A stretch of 64,000 nt of DNA, from assembly GCA_948470475.1 (NCBI GenBank), contig OX419338.1, forward strand, positions 19,669,030-19,733,029. The letters run 5' to 3'. The DNA comes from Galaxea fascicularis (Eukaryota > Cnidaria > Anthozoa > Scleractinia > Euphylliidae). The translations under genes were made by a program, and so were the position numbers. The notes under the pieces are model-generated. The model worked only from the letters and a program-made list of their open reading frames with translations, was not told where the DNA came from and did not search any database. Positions 12,622 to 25,600 of this stretch are shown here, one piece after another (the first letter of the stretch is position 1; each line of letters starts with the position of its first letter).

Positions 12622-15600
12622 ACAATAAGCCAAAAGTGACAAACCAAGACAACATGTTTAAGTAATAATACTTATACTACCGGTAGTACAACTGATAATA
12701 CAATTAATAACAAGAATTTATTACGTATTGAGCACAAATTATACTATCACATGCACATTTAAATAACAGTATTATCTTGAACATTTGTGCATTATTACAA
12801 GGCCATATCATACGTCACTGTGAAACCATGAACTCTAAGAATTATTTCTGGAATGTTAACTAATGGGCTTGGTGCACATACTCAAGTCTGTAGTTATTTT
12901 TGGATAATTTTGAAGGCCTGAATTGTGAAATTAGTACATGACTTTTGCTGAAAAGGAAATGAACCATGCATCTGTTTCTTGAGTTTTAGGAAAAAGTCAT
13001 GCACTAAATCATTGAAGTCCAGCCTTAAAACCACAAAGTAAATACAGATTACATTTATTTTCTGACATGATAACCAGTCTGTAGGCCAAAAGAAGCACAA
13101 ATTTCAGGGAACTTGAAATTGAAGGGCAAATCATCACTTGTGCCCTTTTTGCACCAAGCTCTCCAACCTTATTTGAACAACCAACCAGAAGAGTGATTAA
13201 ACTGTAAGAAGAAACCACAAACCACAAACATAACGGATGTTACAGGTTGTGGTTAAGCCATATTGTACCTGATTGGTTTTCTTTTGCAATACAAGAGACA
13301 TTCTAGAAATATTTCTAGTGTTCACAATTTTCCAAGTTCCATAGTAAAACTCTGGACATAGGATTTTTGCAGACTAGCTCTTGAGAGAAGGATTTACAGG
13401 GGTCTTACTGCAGGACAGAATTCTGCAATGCAAACTGAGCTGGATTCTACTTGGGTTTCCTTTTACCTGTGTTAAGGCAATAGCAACACAAATACCACCA
13501 AGTTTCAGTACCCTGTAAAGAGATTTTGTTCCCTTACAACAGGAATAAGAAACGCATTCAATAATACATCCATGACAGGAGAACAGCAAGCACCAACAGT
13601 GAAAATTGGGATTCAAGATGAAGGAATCAGACTTCCACGCTAGCACTCTGCAGCAAGCATTGGCAACTACAGATGACTGGCAATTAAGAGTAAAAGTTTC
13701 ATTAAATAATAATAAGATAAGGGGACGACAGACAAGATAATTTTTCTAAATTGCAGACACTACTGTAGCAAGGCAGGGACGTGTCCTCTTTACAGCTCTT
13801 AAAATCTTTTCTACCCCCATCACCTCTCTGTTCGAACAGATCCATATGTACATAACTTCAAAATCACAGGCTGTGTACTGCAGGGTTTTAGCCAGAAGGG
13901 GATGTGGATGCCCACTTTTAGAAGGAATCCAAGGAAAAGTTACTTAATCATTCAATCAATCAGTCAATTTATTAATGTCAATGCATGGGATCAGGTTGAC
14001 CTGTGCATCCGAGCCAGATGCTCATGCATAAAACGCATGACAGAAGTTATGGGAAAACATGCCTCCTAGACGCCCAGTTTTCAGTGTCTCGCTAAAAGCC
14101 TGGGCAAATCAGTTGCTTGAAGCATGGTCAACCCTACTCAAGTTAAATACCATGACAACCTACAGGTTTTAATATATGGTTAGCGCTAACCATGCTCTGA
14201 GCAACACAGCCCTGATGTACAGGTTATTGTTAAACAAGATTCAACCTTATCTTCATGTTACCATAAGTGAGACTTAACTGTGTGTTGCCCAATTCTTAAC
14301 TCTTAAATGCCCAAGGGGTCTCCCTTTGACAAGTAAAATCATCTGGCGTTAGACAGTAAAATCTATAGTCACTCTTGGGGAGAAAAGGGTCAAGGGAGAT
14401 AGTTTTTTAAACCTAAGAGTCAGAGTGTATCTACAAATGAGCTTTCAAAAGTATGAGTCTCCGGGTGTTCAGTTTAGGAATCACTGTGCAAGTTCAGTTG
14501 AGTGTTCATTTAATGGTGCATCAAAATGTTGTTGCCCATGACAACAGCAATAGTATGCTAAAACACAGAGCAGTTGACCAGGGTGCACTGGGTAACCACA
14601 GCAAGCCCTCCTTTTTATCTTATGGATTACATAGTCTCAAAAGAGGTATTGTGAGGGAACTAATTATGCAATTGTGTCACTCACCCTGCATTGGAACTAT
14701 TTTTAGCTAGTTTCAAGGTACAAACTATTGGAACCAATCAAAACACTTGTGCTGGTTATTGGGTTGTTGGCATGTTTAAACTTTTTTCAACTCATCATAT
14801 TCCAAACAACTTTATTTAGCCAAATTTGGAAAAGCCATGCTCAGTTTGAGTTAAGAACATGTGTGTCTTTCCATTTCAAACACAAGTATTATTGCTGAAA
14901 TAATAATTTTTCAGACATCTTCACCAGCTATGACATTTTTTATCTTGCAGGTCTTGAAGCTTAATATCTTTTAAACACGAAGATGTTTTATTTAGTTGAC
15001 TTCCAGCATTTTCACAAGAATGTCTAGGTGAGATTAACCTCAAGGCAATATAACAACATGCTTGGCAAGGTGCATTGCTGATCCTCGCAGATGATATTGC
15101 CTAACAGCCAGTCACTGCTTATCAGATGCCTTGCAAGGACAATAGACAAACCAGTCTGGCTCCTGTATAGACTGTATAAAGACAACAGAGTAGTAAGAAT
15201 CAACATCTCCAACAAAGCTCCTACAAGAGTGGATGGCTGTCCCCTCAAAAGGAGTCACACTTTTGACACAGCTGATTTGTGTGGTTAATAGCACTGGGGG
15301 ACGAGATCGTGGCATTGAAAAAAGTCAGCTGAGCCTTCATCATGCTTGAGAACAAGAGTAATTCAAGATCCACATCACCAAAGCAGGGGTTTCATTTCAG
15401 GCTGGATGCCAGACCTAACATCCGGTTTCTTGACATAACATATCCAGTAGTAACAACTGGTAGTTCGCACAAAATAATAATAACTATTACTTTCTGAAGT
15501 CTGACTTCCACTTGTTTAACCTACACATCGGGTTCTTTTAAAATGTTACCTAAAACCCTGGCAAGTGTGAGAAGGAAAAATGGACAGACACCAAACAAGA

Positions 15601-15799
15601 CCTTGATTAAAACAATTCAAACAGGCCAACCAATGACTGAAAAATCCTTGTTCTCTGCTAGCAAATGAAGGTGAGAAATGAAGATCTTTGGAAAAGACCA
15701 AGCCAGGATCCAGTGGAGCTCCTGCTGATTACAAGGAGATAGATGAAGCTGAAACAACACCAAGAAGACAAAGCCTAAAATTTTGAGGCAGTGCCTGAA

Positions 15800-15873
<74 letters not shown>

Positions 15874-16473
15874 TATAACAAGCATGTCCCAGAACCAGTG
15901 ATGGAAAGCTCAGATGTCAAGATATTGTGGGATTTTACCATCCAGACGGATAACAAATTACCACACAATAAACCAGACATTGTGGTTGTCGAGAAGACCA
16001 GCAAGACATGCCATATCATTGACATAGCATGCCCCGGTGACTGCAGAATCAGACTGAAAGAGGAGGAAAAAGTCAACAAATATCGTGATCTAGCCTTTGA
16101 AGTCAAAACCCTCTGGAAACTGAAAAAGGTTACCACTACACCGATAATAAGCATTGGGGACCTATACAGACAGACTGGAAAAATACCTAGAGGATATCCA
16201 TGTTGGGCTTTAGGCCCACACAATGCAGAAGACCGTGCTGTTGGCCTCAGCATGGATCATGAGACGAGTTTTGGATTGCTGAGGCTGCTTGTTGCAGCTT
16301 GCGCCAGAACCTCCAACATGACAGTGCTGTGATTTGGGACATAACAACAACAACAACAACAACAGGGGCAGGCGTGGCTCAGTTGGTTAGTGCGCGGCTT
16401 TCGGAGCAAGAGGTCCCTGGTTCGATTCTCGGTGACTTCAACGTCTGTTTCGACTTTCCTCTGATCCGTGTAG

Positions 16474-16509
<36 letters not shown>

Positions 16510-16615
16510 AGAGGGAGGGGGGTAAAGGGCGCACCATCGGCTTCCATTGATACCAGCCTCGTAACTGAAGGAACTACCGACGTTAAATAAGGTGACTTTA
16601 CCTTTTAACAACAAC

Positions 16616-16648
<33 letters not shown>

Positions 16649-19600
16649 TGTCTAGCTAATCGGCCTCCCAAAGTACAGCAAGGACACAGCTCAACAAGGT
16701 TGAACTGAAAGCATATACAAGGCGCATCTGGCAGCCGCTATACGGTCCATGTATGACCTTGGAGCACAGCCTACAGCCAGCTCAAATAAGCTGTACGCTG
16801 GTTTTTGCTGAGGGAGGAAAACTGGAGTACCCAGAGAAAAACCCTTGGAGCAGGGTTGAGAACCAACACAAACTCAGCCCACTTGTGGCATTGCCAGGAA
16901 TTGAACCTGGGGCCACATTGGTGGGAGGCAAGTGCTCTCACCACTATGCCACCCCTGTTAAAGTATCAAGCAAATTCACCTAGGGTAATCATGTCCTTAA
17001 TTCTTGTGACCACTCTCTTCTATAAAGCATTGATATTACAAGGAGAAATGTTATGCTGATCACTCTCAGGGATTAAAGGGTTAATCATAAGCAAAAATGC
17101 AATTTAAAAAAATTGTTTTAGGACAATATTTGTCTGTAAGGGCCTATCCACACTAGCAAAAAAGTTGTTTGAGACAATTTTTCTGTCATCACCAACGCTT
17201 CACAAGTGCGGACGGTTTGTTGCGACCTGACACATTTTGTCCGAAGTGGACAAATATTCAAACACACCGCCGACAATTTGTCCCACGCAAAAATTCAACA
17301 AAATTGACAAAATAAACCAAATTGTGTTAAACTTGTCAATCATTTGTCAGAGAAGCTATTATGACCTGCCTGGTAATTGAACTGAGTTCAATTTACCGTC
17401 TGAGGCAATAACTGCATTTCGTGCAAAACGCTGAAAACTGGATGTTAGAGCTTTGACAGTGAATGCGTAAAGATGAATCCCGGCAACTGGAATTTAAATC
17501 CAATGGCAAACTATGCCAGTCTGCCCTATGAGCAGACAAACTCTGTAGGACGCTGGAATGTTCCACCATACGACGATCAATTTAACAATTTTCATGCAGC
17601 TGGGCCAAGCTACAGCAATGGCGTTTTTTTTAAAGGGCAGCTTGGTTTCGAAGAAATTGATGCCGTAAAAACAAGCACACCATAAGCAGCGTTTCGTCTG
17701 CGATCTGGGCAAGATTTAGCAGTATGAAACATGCCACAAGTACGAGAATTTGAACGTGATCCATTATCCCACCAAAGTGTTCGATGTTTTGGCTCGCGCT
17801 ACAAAATAGAATATTAAAAGATGAAATATAATCAGTGCTATATTAAAGTGTTGATAGAATTTGCCCGCTTTGAAAATTTGAATGTGGACACCGAAGACAA
17901 AGATAAAAAATTGTCATGACAATTTGTCCTTCGACTTTGTTGAGACAATTCCAGTTTTGTCTGCTACTGCAGATAGGCCCTAAGGTGCAGCTATTAAGAA
18001 TAATTTCTGGCTGAAATAGTAATCTCTGAAAACAAAACAAAACAAAACAGTGCACCTTATAACCAAAAAGCTATGGTACAATCTGCTAAATAAAAACAAG
18101 CAAGCTAGTACTGCTCATATGCTAATGTAAATTACATTTCATCAACTCTAACTTACATTTCAGAGCAATTTGCTAAAATGAAGAGGGTAGTGGCCTGCTG
18201 CACCTGTTTCAGCTATCATTTAATTTTGAGTATAATTTGCAAACACAATTTTCACTATTTAACATTATTCAGTACAAGCAATCGCATTTCCAAAGAAATA
18301 TGGACAAATGAAATTTAGGCCTGGTCAACCTTGTGATAATGCTGGTGTTGGGAGAAAACAGTTGGTCAATGGAGACTGTGGGCCATTTTCTAAACTGGTA
18401 GAAAAGCTAAAATATTTGCGAAGACAGTGTTCACTCATAGGCAGGACTGACAGAATTGCAGCATAGAGCAATCACAAGTACTCGATGGCTGAGTTGCTTG
18501 AAGCATAGTTAGGACTAACCATTGGTTAAGTTGTATTAAAACCTATAAGTTGTCATGGTATTTAGCTTCAGTTAGTGCTAACCATGCTTTGAACACCTCA
18601 GCCCAGTCTGACATGTTGCCATCTTTGTTTCTGCTGATAAACACCTACTTGTTAACATTTTCCCATAAAGAATAATCACTTTTTATAAGAACGCATGCCA
18701 AACACAGACACTTTGCCTTGGACAAAAATTACAGTTTGAAATTCCATGAGTGCTACAGCAATACACACAAAAACAAACGATGATGGAGATGGCTGACTCC
18801 CCACCCCTTTGACTTGCCCTGGTGTTGTTTTGAAACAAAATCATTTTTTATGAGAATGATGACAATGTTGTAATCTGTAATAGTGGAAGGAACTGAACTC
18901 TGCTTTACTTGATTTTTCATAGCAAGTATGTTCCAGCAACAGAAACAACAGACTGAACACTGATCTTGTAATGACCTCTGTGATTTAAGGACGTCCGCGC
19001 TAACTGTTCATGTGCATCCCTACTGTGCACAAAATCCAGGTGGCAAGATCACGCCATGTCAGCCATCGAGCCTTCAGTTTACTCTCTTAAACGGTCGGTG
19101 ACCCCTACTTTTCTTCCCAGAAATGGGATTTTGTTTACAATTATCTCCACATTGTCCAAAAATGAACAAAAAATCAAAGTGGGAAGTTTAAAAAAATTCA
19201 AGATTTCTGTCCATGGGACAATGAATCCTGCCATCTTGCAGCTGCAAGGTGCGTGAAACTATGGTTGCTAAATGTGAACGTGTTCTATTAGGAACCTCAC
19301 CAGTTGAGTAAATTCACTTAACAGGTCCACTAAAACAATATTTGGCAGAGAACATTTCACCTCAAAGACTTAATTGCAATATTTTTTGGGCTTATAGACA
19401 CTGGCCTTATTCACTAACGAAACCCAATTTTTTCAGATTTATGGTGTTCTTCTGGGCATATTCTATCCAAAACGAAGTCAGTGACGCCCCATTTTTTTTT
19501 TTTTTACATTTCTGAAATAACTAACTCATCATCTCACAGTAGTAGAAGTCTCAAAAAAAAAATCAATGTCCTTAAGGGCCAAAGAAATTGGATAAAGTAT

Positions 19601-22600
19601 AGACAAACAAATGGAGAAGAATGGAAAGCACAACAGGTTCATCACATCAACTGTAAAAAACTCAAGATGGGAGCAATCCTGTCAAGGAGACTCGAAAGGG
19701 TTTTTCGTTGATGTAGTGTTTGGCAAATGATGAAAGATTACAAAGAAGGATATTTAATGGTGTAGGCAAACTACATGTCTCCTTGTAACTCTATTGTTGG
19801 GCTATATTTTAAGGGTGCTCATAACGTCATATCAGTTACCATGGGAATGGCCCAGGTCCACAAAAAGGTCTTCTAAATGTCAGTTTTAGTAAATTATCTG
19901 AAAAACCCAATTAGGTGACCTATCGTTTTTATTTCTTTGTTGAAAGCTCCCTCAATTCTTTAATTTTTCAGGCAGTATGAAATAAATTTATCTAGTAGGA
20001 TTTAATACAGAAAAATAATTCTACTGAATAATTTTCCCCGAAACTTTTATATTTGGGAGTCATCGTGAAGGATACATGCATGCAAAAAAATCAAGATGGG
20101 TCACCATGCAAAATTTTGAGCTAAAAACAGATGTTTTCTGCAGATTTTATTTCCAGTTCTTGTGTTTTCACCCAGTATTTAACTTCCGGTGCTTGATTTG
20201 GATTCATTCAGCTGACACGTGCATCTTAGTTATGGCGTGTGTAGATTGCACACACATGCAGCTAAAAACCCTTTCCAGCCTCCTCAACTTTGCCAATCAA
20301 AACAACGAAAGATGCACTGCTAACAACAAACAATACTTTCAGCACTGCAATGGGGGCAGCTATTTCTCTATGGGACACCAAAATCTGTGGAGTGACATCC
20401 AGTGTTAGGTCCCTTTATTTCTTTAACTAGCTCTTTATTATGACCTCATCATAAGGCATCAGTTGCATTTGGCCATACAGGAGAATTCCTGTAGATTCTC
20501 AACAGTTGATCTTTGTAGATTCTTGCCTTGCCCCATTCCATCATTCTTACTACAAAGGTATGAATCAGTTCAGGTCACTGTGCTGGTGCTTATAGGCTGG
20601 TTGGATACAGGGGTGGATATTGTTTGCAGAGTTGCCATAGAGATACCTCTCTTTTGTCAGTGGGGTGCATAAGATACCATCCCAACTTCGCAGGATCAAG
20701 GTATAGTTTAAATTCCACGAAAAGTTACAGTATACAATACACGCAAATTCTACCAATTCTCCAAAAAGGTAGCCTATGTTAGAGTTTACCTTCTTAGGGT
20801 GTATGAGTAACAAAAATTGCTTTTCACATGTCTTAAAACTTTTCTACTTAATCAAATGAATGATAATAGTCAAAATAATAATAATAATAATAATAATAAT
20901 TGCTGTTGTCGAAAGTGGTAGTAGACATCCATGTAGCTCAAATGCATTGTTGTATCTGCCAAGAAATAGAGGAGGGAGAGGACTGCGCTCTGTCGAAATG
21001 GAGTATGAAGCCATGAAAATCAAGGGTGCTGTCAGGCTCCATGGTAACCAAGACCCCGCACTGAGAATGGTTCAGGGGTTTCAACAGCAAGTGGCGAGGA
21101 TGGCAAGGACGTTTAGTTACCACCAGGCTAGAGGAAGAGAGTTTGAGTGAGGACGGGTGTTTCTGGTGGCTCAAAGAGTGGAAAAACTGTCCATCACACA
21201 ATCGCTGGGCTTGTTGAGCCATACGAGCAGCTTTTACCAATGCAAGTATACATGAGTCAGAAGACCCATACAAGCACGGAAGGTGAGGTAGTGTGCAGGT
21301 TTTGTGGCAAGGCCCCAGAGAGCATGGCTCATACACTGTCAAGGTGTAGTGCGCTGGCCCAGAGCAACTATCTCTCTAGGCATGATGCAGCGCTGAAGGT
21401 GTTGTTCTATGAGTTGTTGTACAATGAGGGACTTATAGATGAGATACCGCCCTGGCACACACCGGACAAGCCCAAACCTGCGTATGAGTCAGAGAATGTC
21501 AAGGCTTACTGGGATGTTCCCGTCTACGCTGAGCAACAAGAGGTTAGGTGCAATAGGGTAGATGCACGTATTGTAAACCCAGAGCGCAAGAGAGTGGTGA
21601 CCCTGGAAATCAGTGTCCCACGGATTAATAATTGTGACCTCATTTGCGATAAGGGGGATTAAGGTGACTGGAGAAAACGGCGTTTAAACGAATGTGTTTA
21701 AACGCGTGAAAACGCTTTTTGGACGCGTTTAAACACTTTTTTAACTCGTTTAAACGTCCAGCTCTTTTGAGCGTCAATTTTTAGTTCATGAGCCTCGCAT
21801 AATTTAACCTCAGGGTGCATATTTAAGCTTACAAAAACGCGTTTGAATGCATTATTATCGAGGTAAGGAAATGATTATCGCGGGAGCTAAAAAAATTGCG
21901 CTCCGATTGAAAGTAACAAGTTTCTGTCTTGTCCGTATGGGTGGATTCAGGCAAAAGAACGATTTCGCCAAAACGAAGCCACCGTACACCGTGTGATGAA
22001 AATTTAAGAGGGAAAAGTTCAAATCTCAACGTGACAGTTACACTCTGATTTACTATTAACTCCAAAATCAAAGAAGATGTAACTCTCCACTCAGCCAGAA
22101 TCAACAATAAGCTTCAAATTAACTACTTACCTTCTCTCTTTCCTCTCTAGAAGTAGTTAACCGATAATCGCTTTCGCACGGCTCGATGTATTTCGTATGT
22201 ATCAGTCTTCGCATGACATGTTTTGTCCTAATCGATTGCAGTAAATTCACTTGAGTCAATTACTAACTTGTCATAATGTGACATGTGTTATTACTGTGGG
22301 CTAGGCCGTGACCTCGTAATTTGCGCAAAGAATAGGAAGAATAAACACACAATTCAGTGTTGGAAAAGCAAGAGACTACTAGCTTCACTGAGAAGATTTG
22401 CGTAGCATTGTAGAATGCTTTATTTGGGCACACGGTCGCGAAGAGTGCAGTTTGTCTTGGAATACGGACCCAACAAATCAAACCAAGAGTATATTTTTTC
22501 ATCCACGGGTATGAATCCAAAACACACTAAACCAATAACTTTTAGTCCTTGAAAAAGCTCGGAAATTTGGGTTTTTGTCCGGAGGTCGAGTATCAGTTAC

Positions 22601-25600
22601 CGAGAAAATCGCTTTCCAGGCAGTCAGTCGACGTTGTTTCACGGAGGGACGTTCGCAGCAAACGCTTTGCTTCCCGTTTGCAGGAAACTTGCAGTCGCTA
22701 ATCATCGCGTATCAGTGTGCCTATAAACCTTTGGAAACACCGTAAACTCAGTTCTCCACGCAACCCATGAAGGAAAACAGACAATCGCATTTCTTAAATA
22801 TCTGACACGGGAAGTATGTAAAAATGGCGGCAACAATTGATCACGTGGCCGTCTCTGCTGTTTCCGTCGTAAGAGTTGTACTTGATCTCTCGACTAGTAA
22901 GCTTATAATTATCGGGGTACCAGGATTATGTTACTTGTTCTATATTTTCCGAAAATAAACTGTAAACGGAAACTTTAATTTAGCGAGACAGCTCGACTAT
23001 TTCATGGGAAGTCATTTTATTGAAATCAGGCATATACAGTACTTGGAAACTGGCATTAAAAAAAGTTAGGTTGAGTAATAAATGAGTAATGCTAGCTTGC
23101 CCTGAAAAGAAACTCTACAGCTTGGTCCAGCTCTCCACTGCTCATTATATAATTATATTATAATATATGTTTGCTGTATACTTTCGAACAGAAGATGTGA
23201 TGAATTGACAAAATGTTCCGTTCCACTCAGTCAGTGACTGTTGAGAACCAGGAAACAAAGTAAGGCCCACAAGACTTCGTTTCAAACGTCGTGCTACTGC
23301 CGTGTCGAACTCAATTCATAAATTAACATTAACATTTAAACGGGCCGTACAAGTACTAGGAGAGGATAATAGTCTTTTGCCAGAGTTAAAGTTCCATCCA
23401 GCTGCCACTAGTACTTTGTTCACTTTCATCGCTGTCTGATTGACTGGTGTCTGATTCACTGCGGGATAACTCTCGTTCGCTTGCGAAATATCTTTCCTTT
23501 GCTGATTGCAAATCATTGTTGAATGTTTGAGGAAGGTTCGTCGTGTTTAGTGAAAAAGAGTTATCCATGGCTTTTGTTGAACAGCGAGATTTCGAAAGGC
23601 AATATATTTAGCTGTATTTCGGCTGGCATATGGCGTTTTTATCGCCTTATCTACTTGAGTGCAGTGAAATGAAGTAACAAATGCGTAGAACATGATATCA
23701 CGGGCTATGCCTCCCTTTCCTTATCTCGAATTCTCGCAAATACCCCATACCGAAACACGCCGGAATGTTAATAATTATAATAACAACTTAGCATTTGTTT
23801 GGCGCGTTACATGTATTTTACATCCCACAGACTCAGATTAAGCGAAAGTACCATGAGATGGGGCCTACGGTTTATCGTCCTTATCCGAGAACACTAGAAA
23901 GTTTAACCGTTTATAGATGTCATTGAAATTTAACGCTGCGCCTTCTCCTCAATTACCCTAGACCCTGAGTGTTGAACCGGCCGGGCTTTGTACCTCCGAC
24001 CTCCCGCACGGTAGTGCGTTGCTCTAAACTGAGCCAACCGGTTGGCGAATAATTTTTGAGGTTTTCCAGCAAGGGCAATGGTTTCAAGAGGCGAAAAGAA
24101 CAAACATCCAGACTCTTGGAGGCGTTTACCTGGGATGCCATGGTCGATGTAACGCAATCCTTTTGTTGTCAATCAAAGGCTACGGATTCGTGAAAGCATG
24201 AGGCACGCACAGAACTAAAGCAAATAAATGCAGTGAACATTCTGATTCGATTGCTAAACGTGTTGGTTTGAGCGGTGAAAAACGCTCAAGTTTGACTGAG
24301 GCACAGTCTGTACAGTTGGCATTCACGGTTCAATACGGCACAAAACCAAAGCAAATAAAAAGATGTTCAGGATCTCGTGTAACAAAAGCATTTGTTTTAT
24401 TGGAGCACGTTATGTTTTTCCTTCAAAAGCTTGGAAAAAAGTATGCTAAGCCGAAGCGGACATTTGATTTCTGTGTTCTACAAGACAATTTAATATGTAA
24501 TAATCACGCGGTAGCGCCACGGAGTCTGACTGGGCAGCCCGGTCACTCGCTGTCAATCAGAGTGTGAAGTTGTTTTCGCTTTTGCGTTTTGCCTTGTCGG
24601 TTATGTACTGATCAGAGTTACTTGTTGTTTTCGCTCAGTCTGCATAAAATACTGACTATTTTACCGTTTGAATCGTCTCTCTACACCTTGTACAACCGGA
24701 GAACTGTATGACTACTTCTTCGCAAATACAAACAGATAATTCTACAGCGAGATCAGGCAAATGCTTGAATGGTTGAACCGTTCTTTTGCAAGGTTTGTTG
24801 CGTAACGAGGCTCATTAACCTTATGTGTATTGATTTTGTTTAAGCGCAAGCCGCGAAAGATCTAAGATATTATTATCAGGAATCAGGATAACGTTAATTC
24901 GTATTTAGTTTTTTACTTTTATTTTTTTCTAACAAGTAACTCGGACAAATTAGCTAGTCCAAGTTCAAAATGTTTTTATTCATACACCGCGGGTCTCGAT
25001 TAATAATTTGAAAATGGCGTTACAGGCCTGCTACGAACGGAGTTGTGTTAATTGACATGAAGAGGTCCAAATCAGCACTTTTCTTTTCCGCACAAACTGC
25101 AAGCCTTCGTTATTGGATCATCGACTTGCAACCTTTGTCTTATAGAATCACTTCAAATCGTGTGTTTCACTGTTGTATCCATTTCGGCTTCATATTATTA
25201 TGATGATTAATTTTGCGTAATTATGTCTTCTAATCAATAATTAGCAACGTTCAAACGCGTTCTATGTCGGATTACTCTTTGAACATTGAAGCGTATTCAC
25301 GCGTTTTCAACGGGTTTAAACGAGACTAAAACCCGTTTAAACACAGTTCAAACGCGTTGACGTTTAAAACGCAAAAAACGCCTTTTCACCTTAATCCCCC
25401 TTATCGCAAATGAGGTCACAATTGACAAAGAAAAGATGACGAGAAAACTCTTAAATATGGTCCCCTTTGATGGGAACTGAGACAGCAGTTCCCCGGATAT
25501 GACGTTAAGCAGCACAATATTGTCATGATGTCTTCTTACGTGAACTCGTTGCGGGGAGATGCACTGATGTACTACAGAAGATGCAGAGGGCAGTATTATC

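Noticed and set aside
13374..13646. Minus-strand frame with possible exon [15 protein letters not shown] flanked by AG and GT
   Set aside because: It resembled a cyclin-box exon at first, but the true exons were found at 31765-31874 and 32291-32365 and all phases close without it.
16299..16508. 69-codon plus-strand frame
   Set aside because: It runs across the A and B boxes of a tRNA-derived SINE.
22263..22705. Minus-strand frames inside the 3.8 kb TIR element as a possible THAP-domain transposase
   Set aside because: The C2CH spacing and conserved Pro/Trp of THAP could not be found in any frame.
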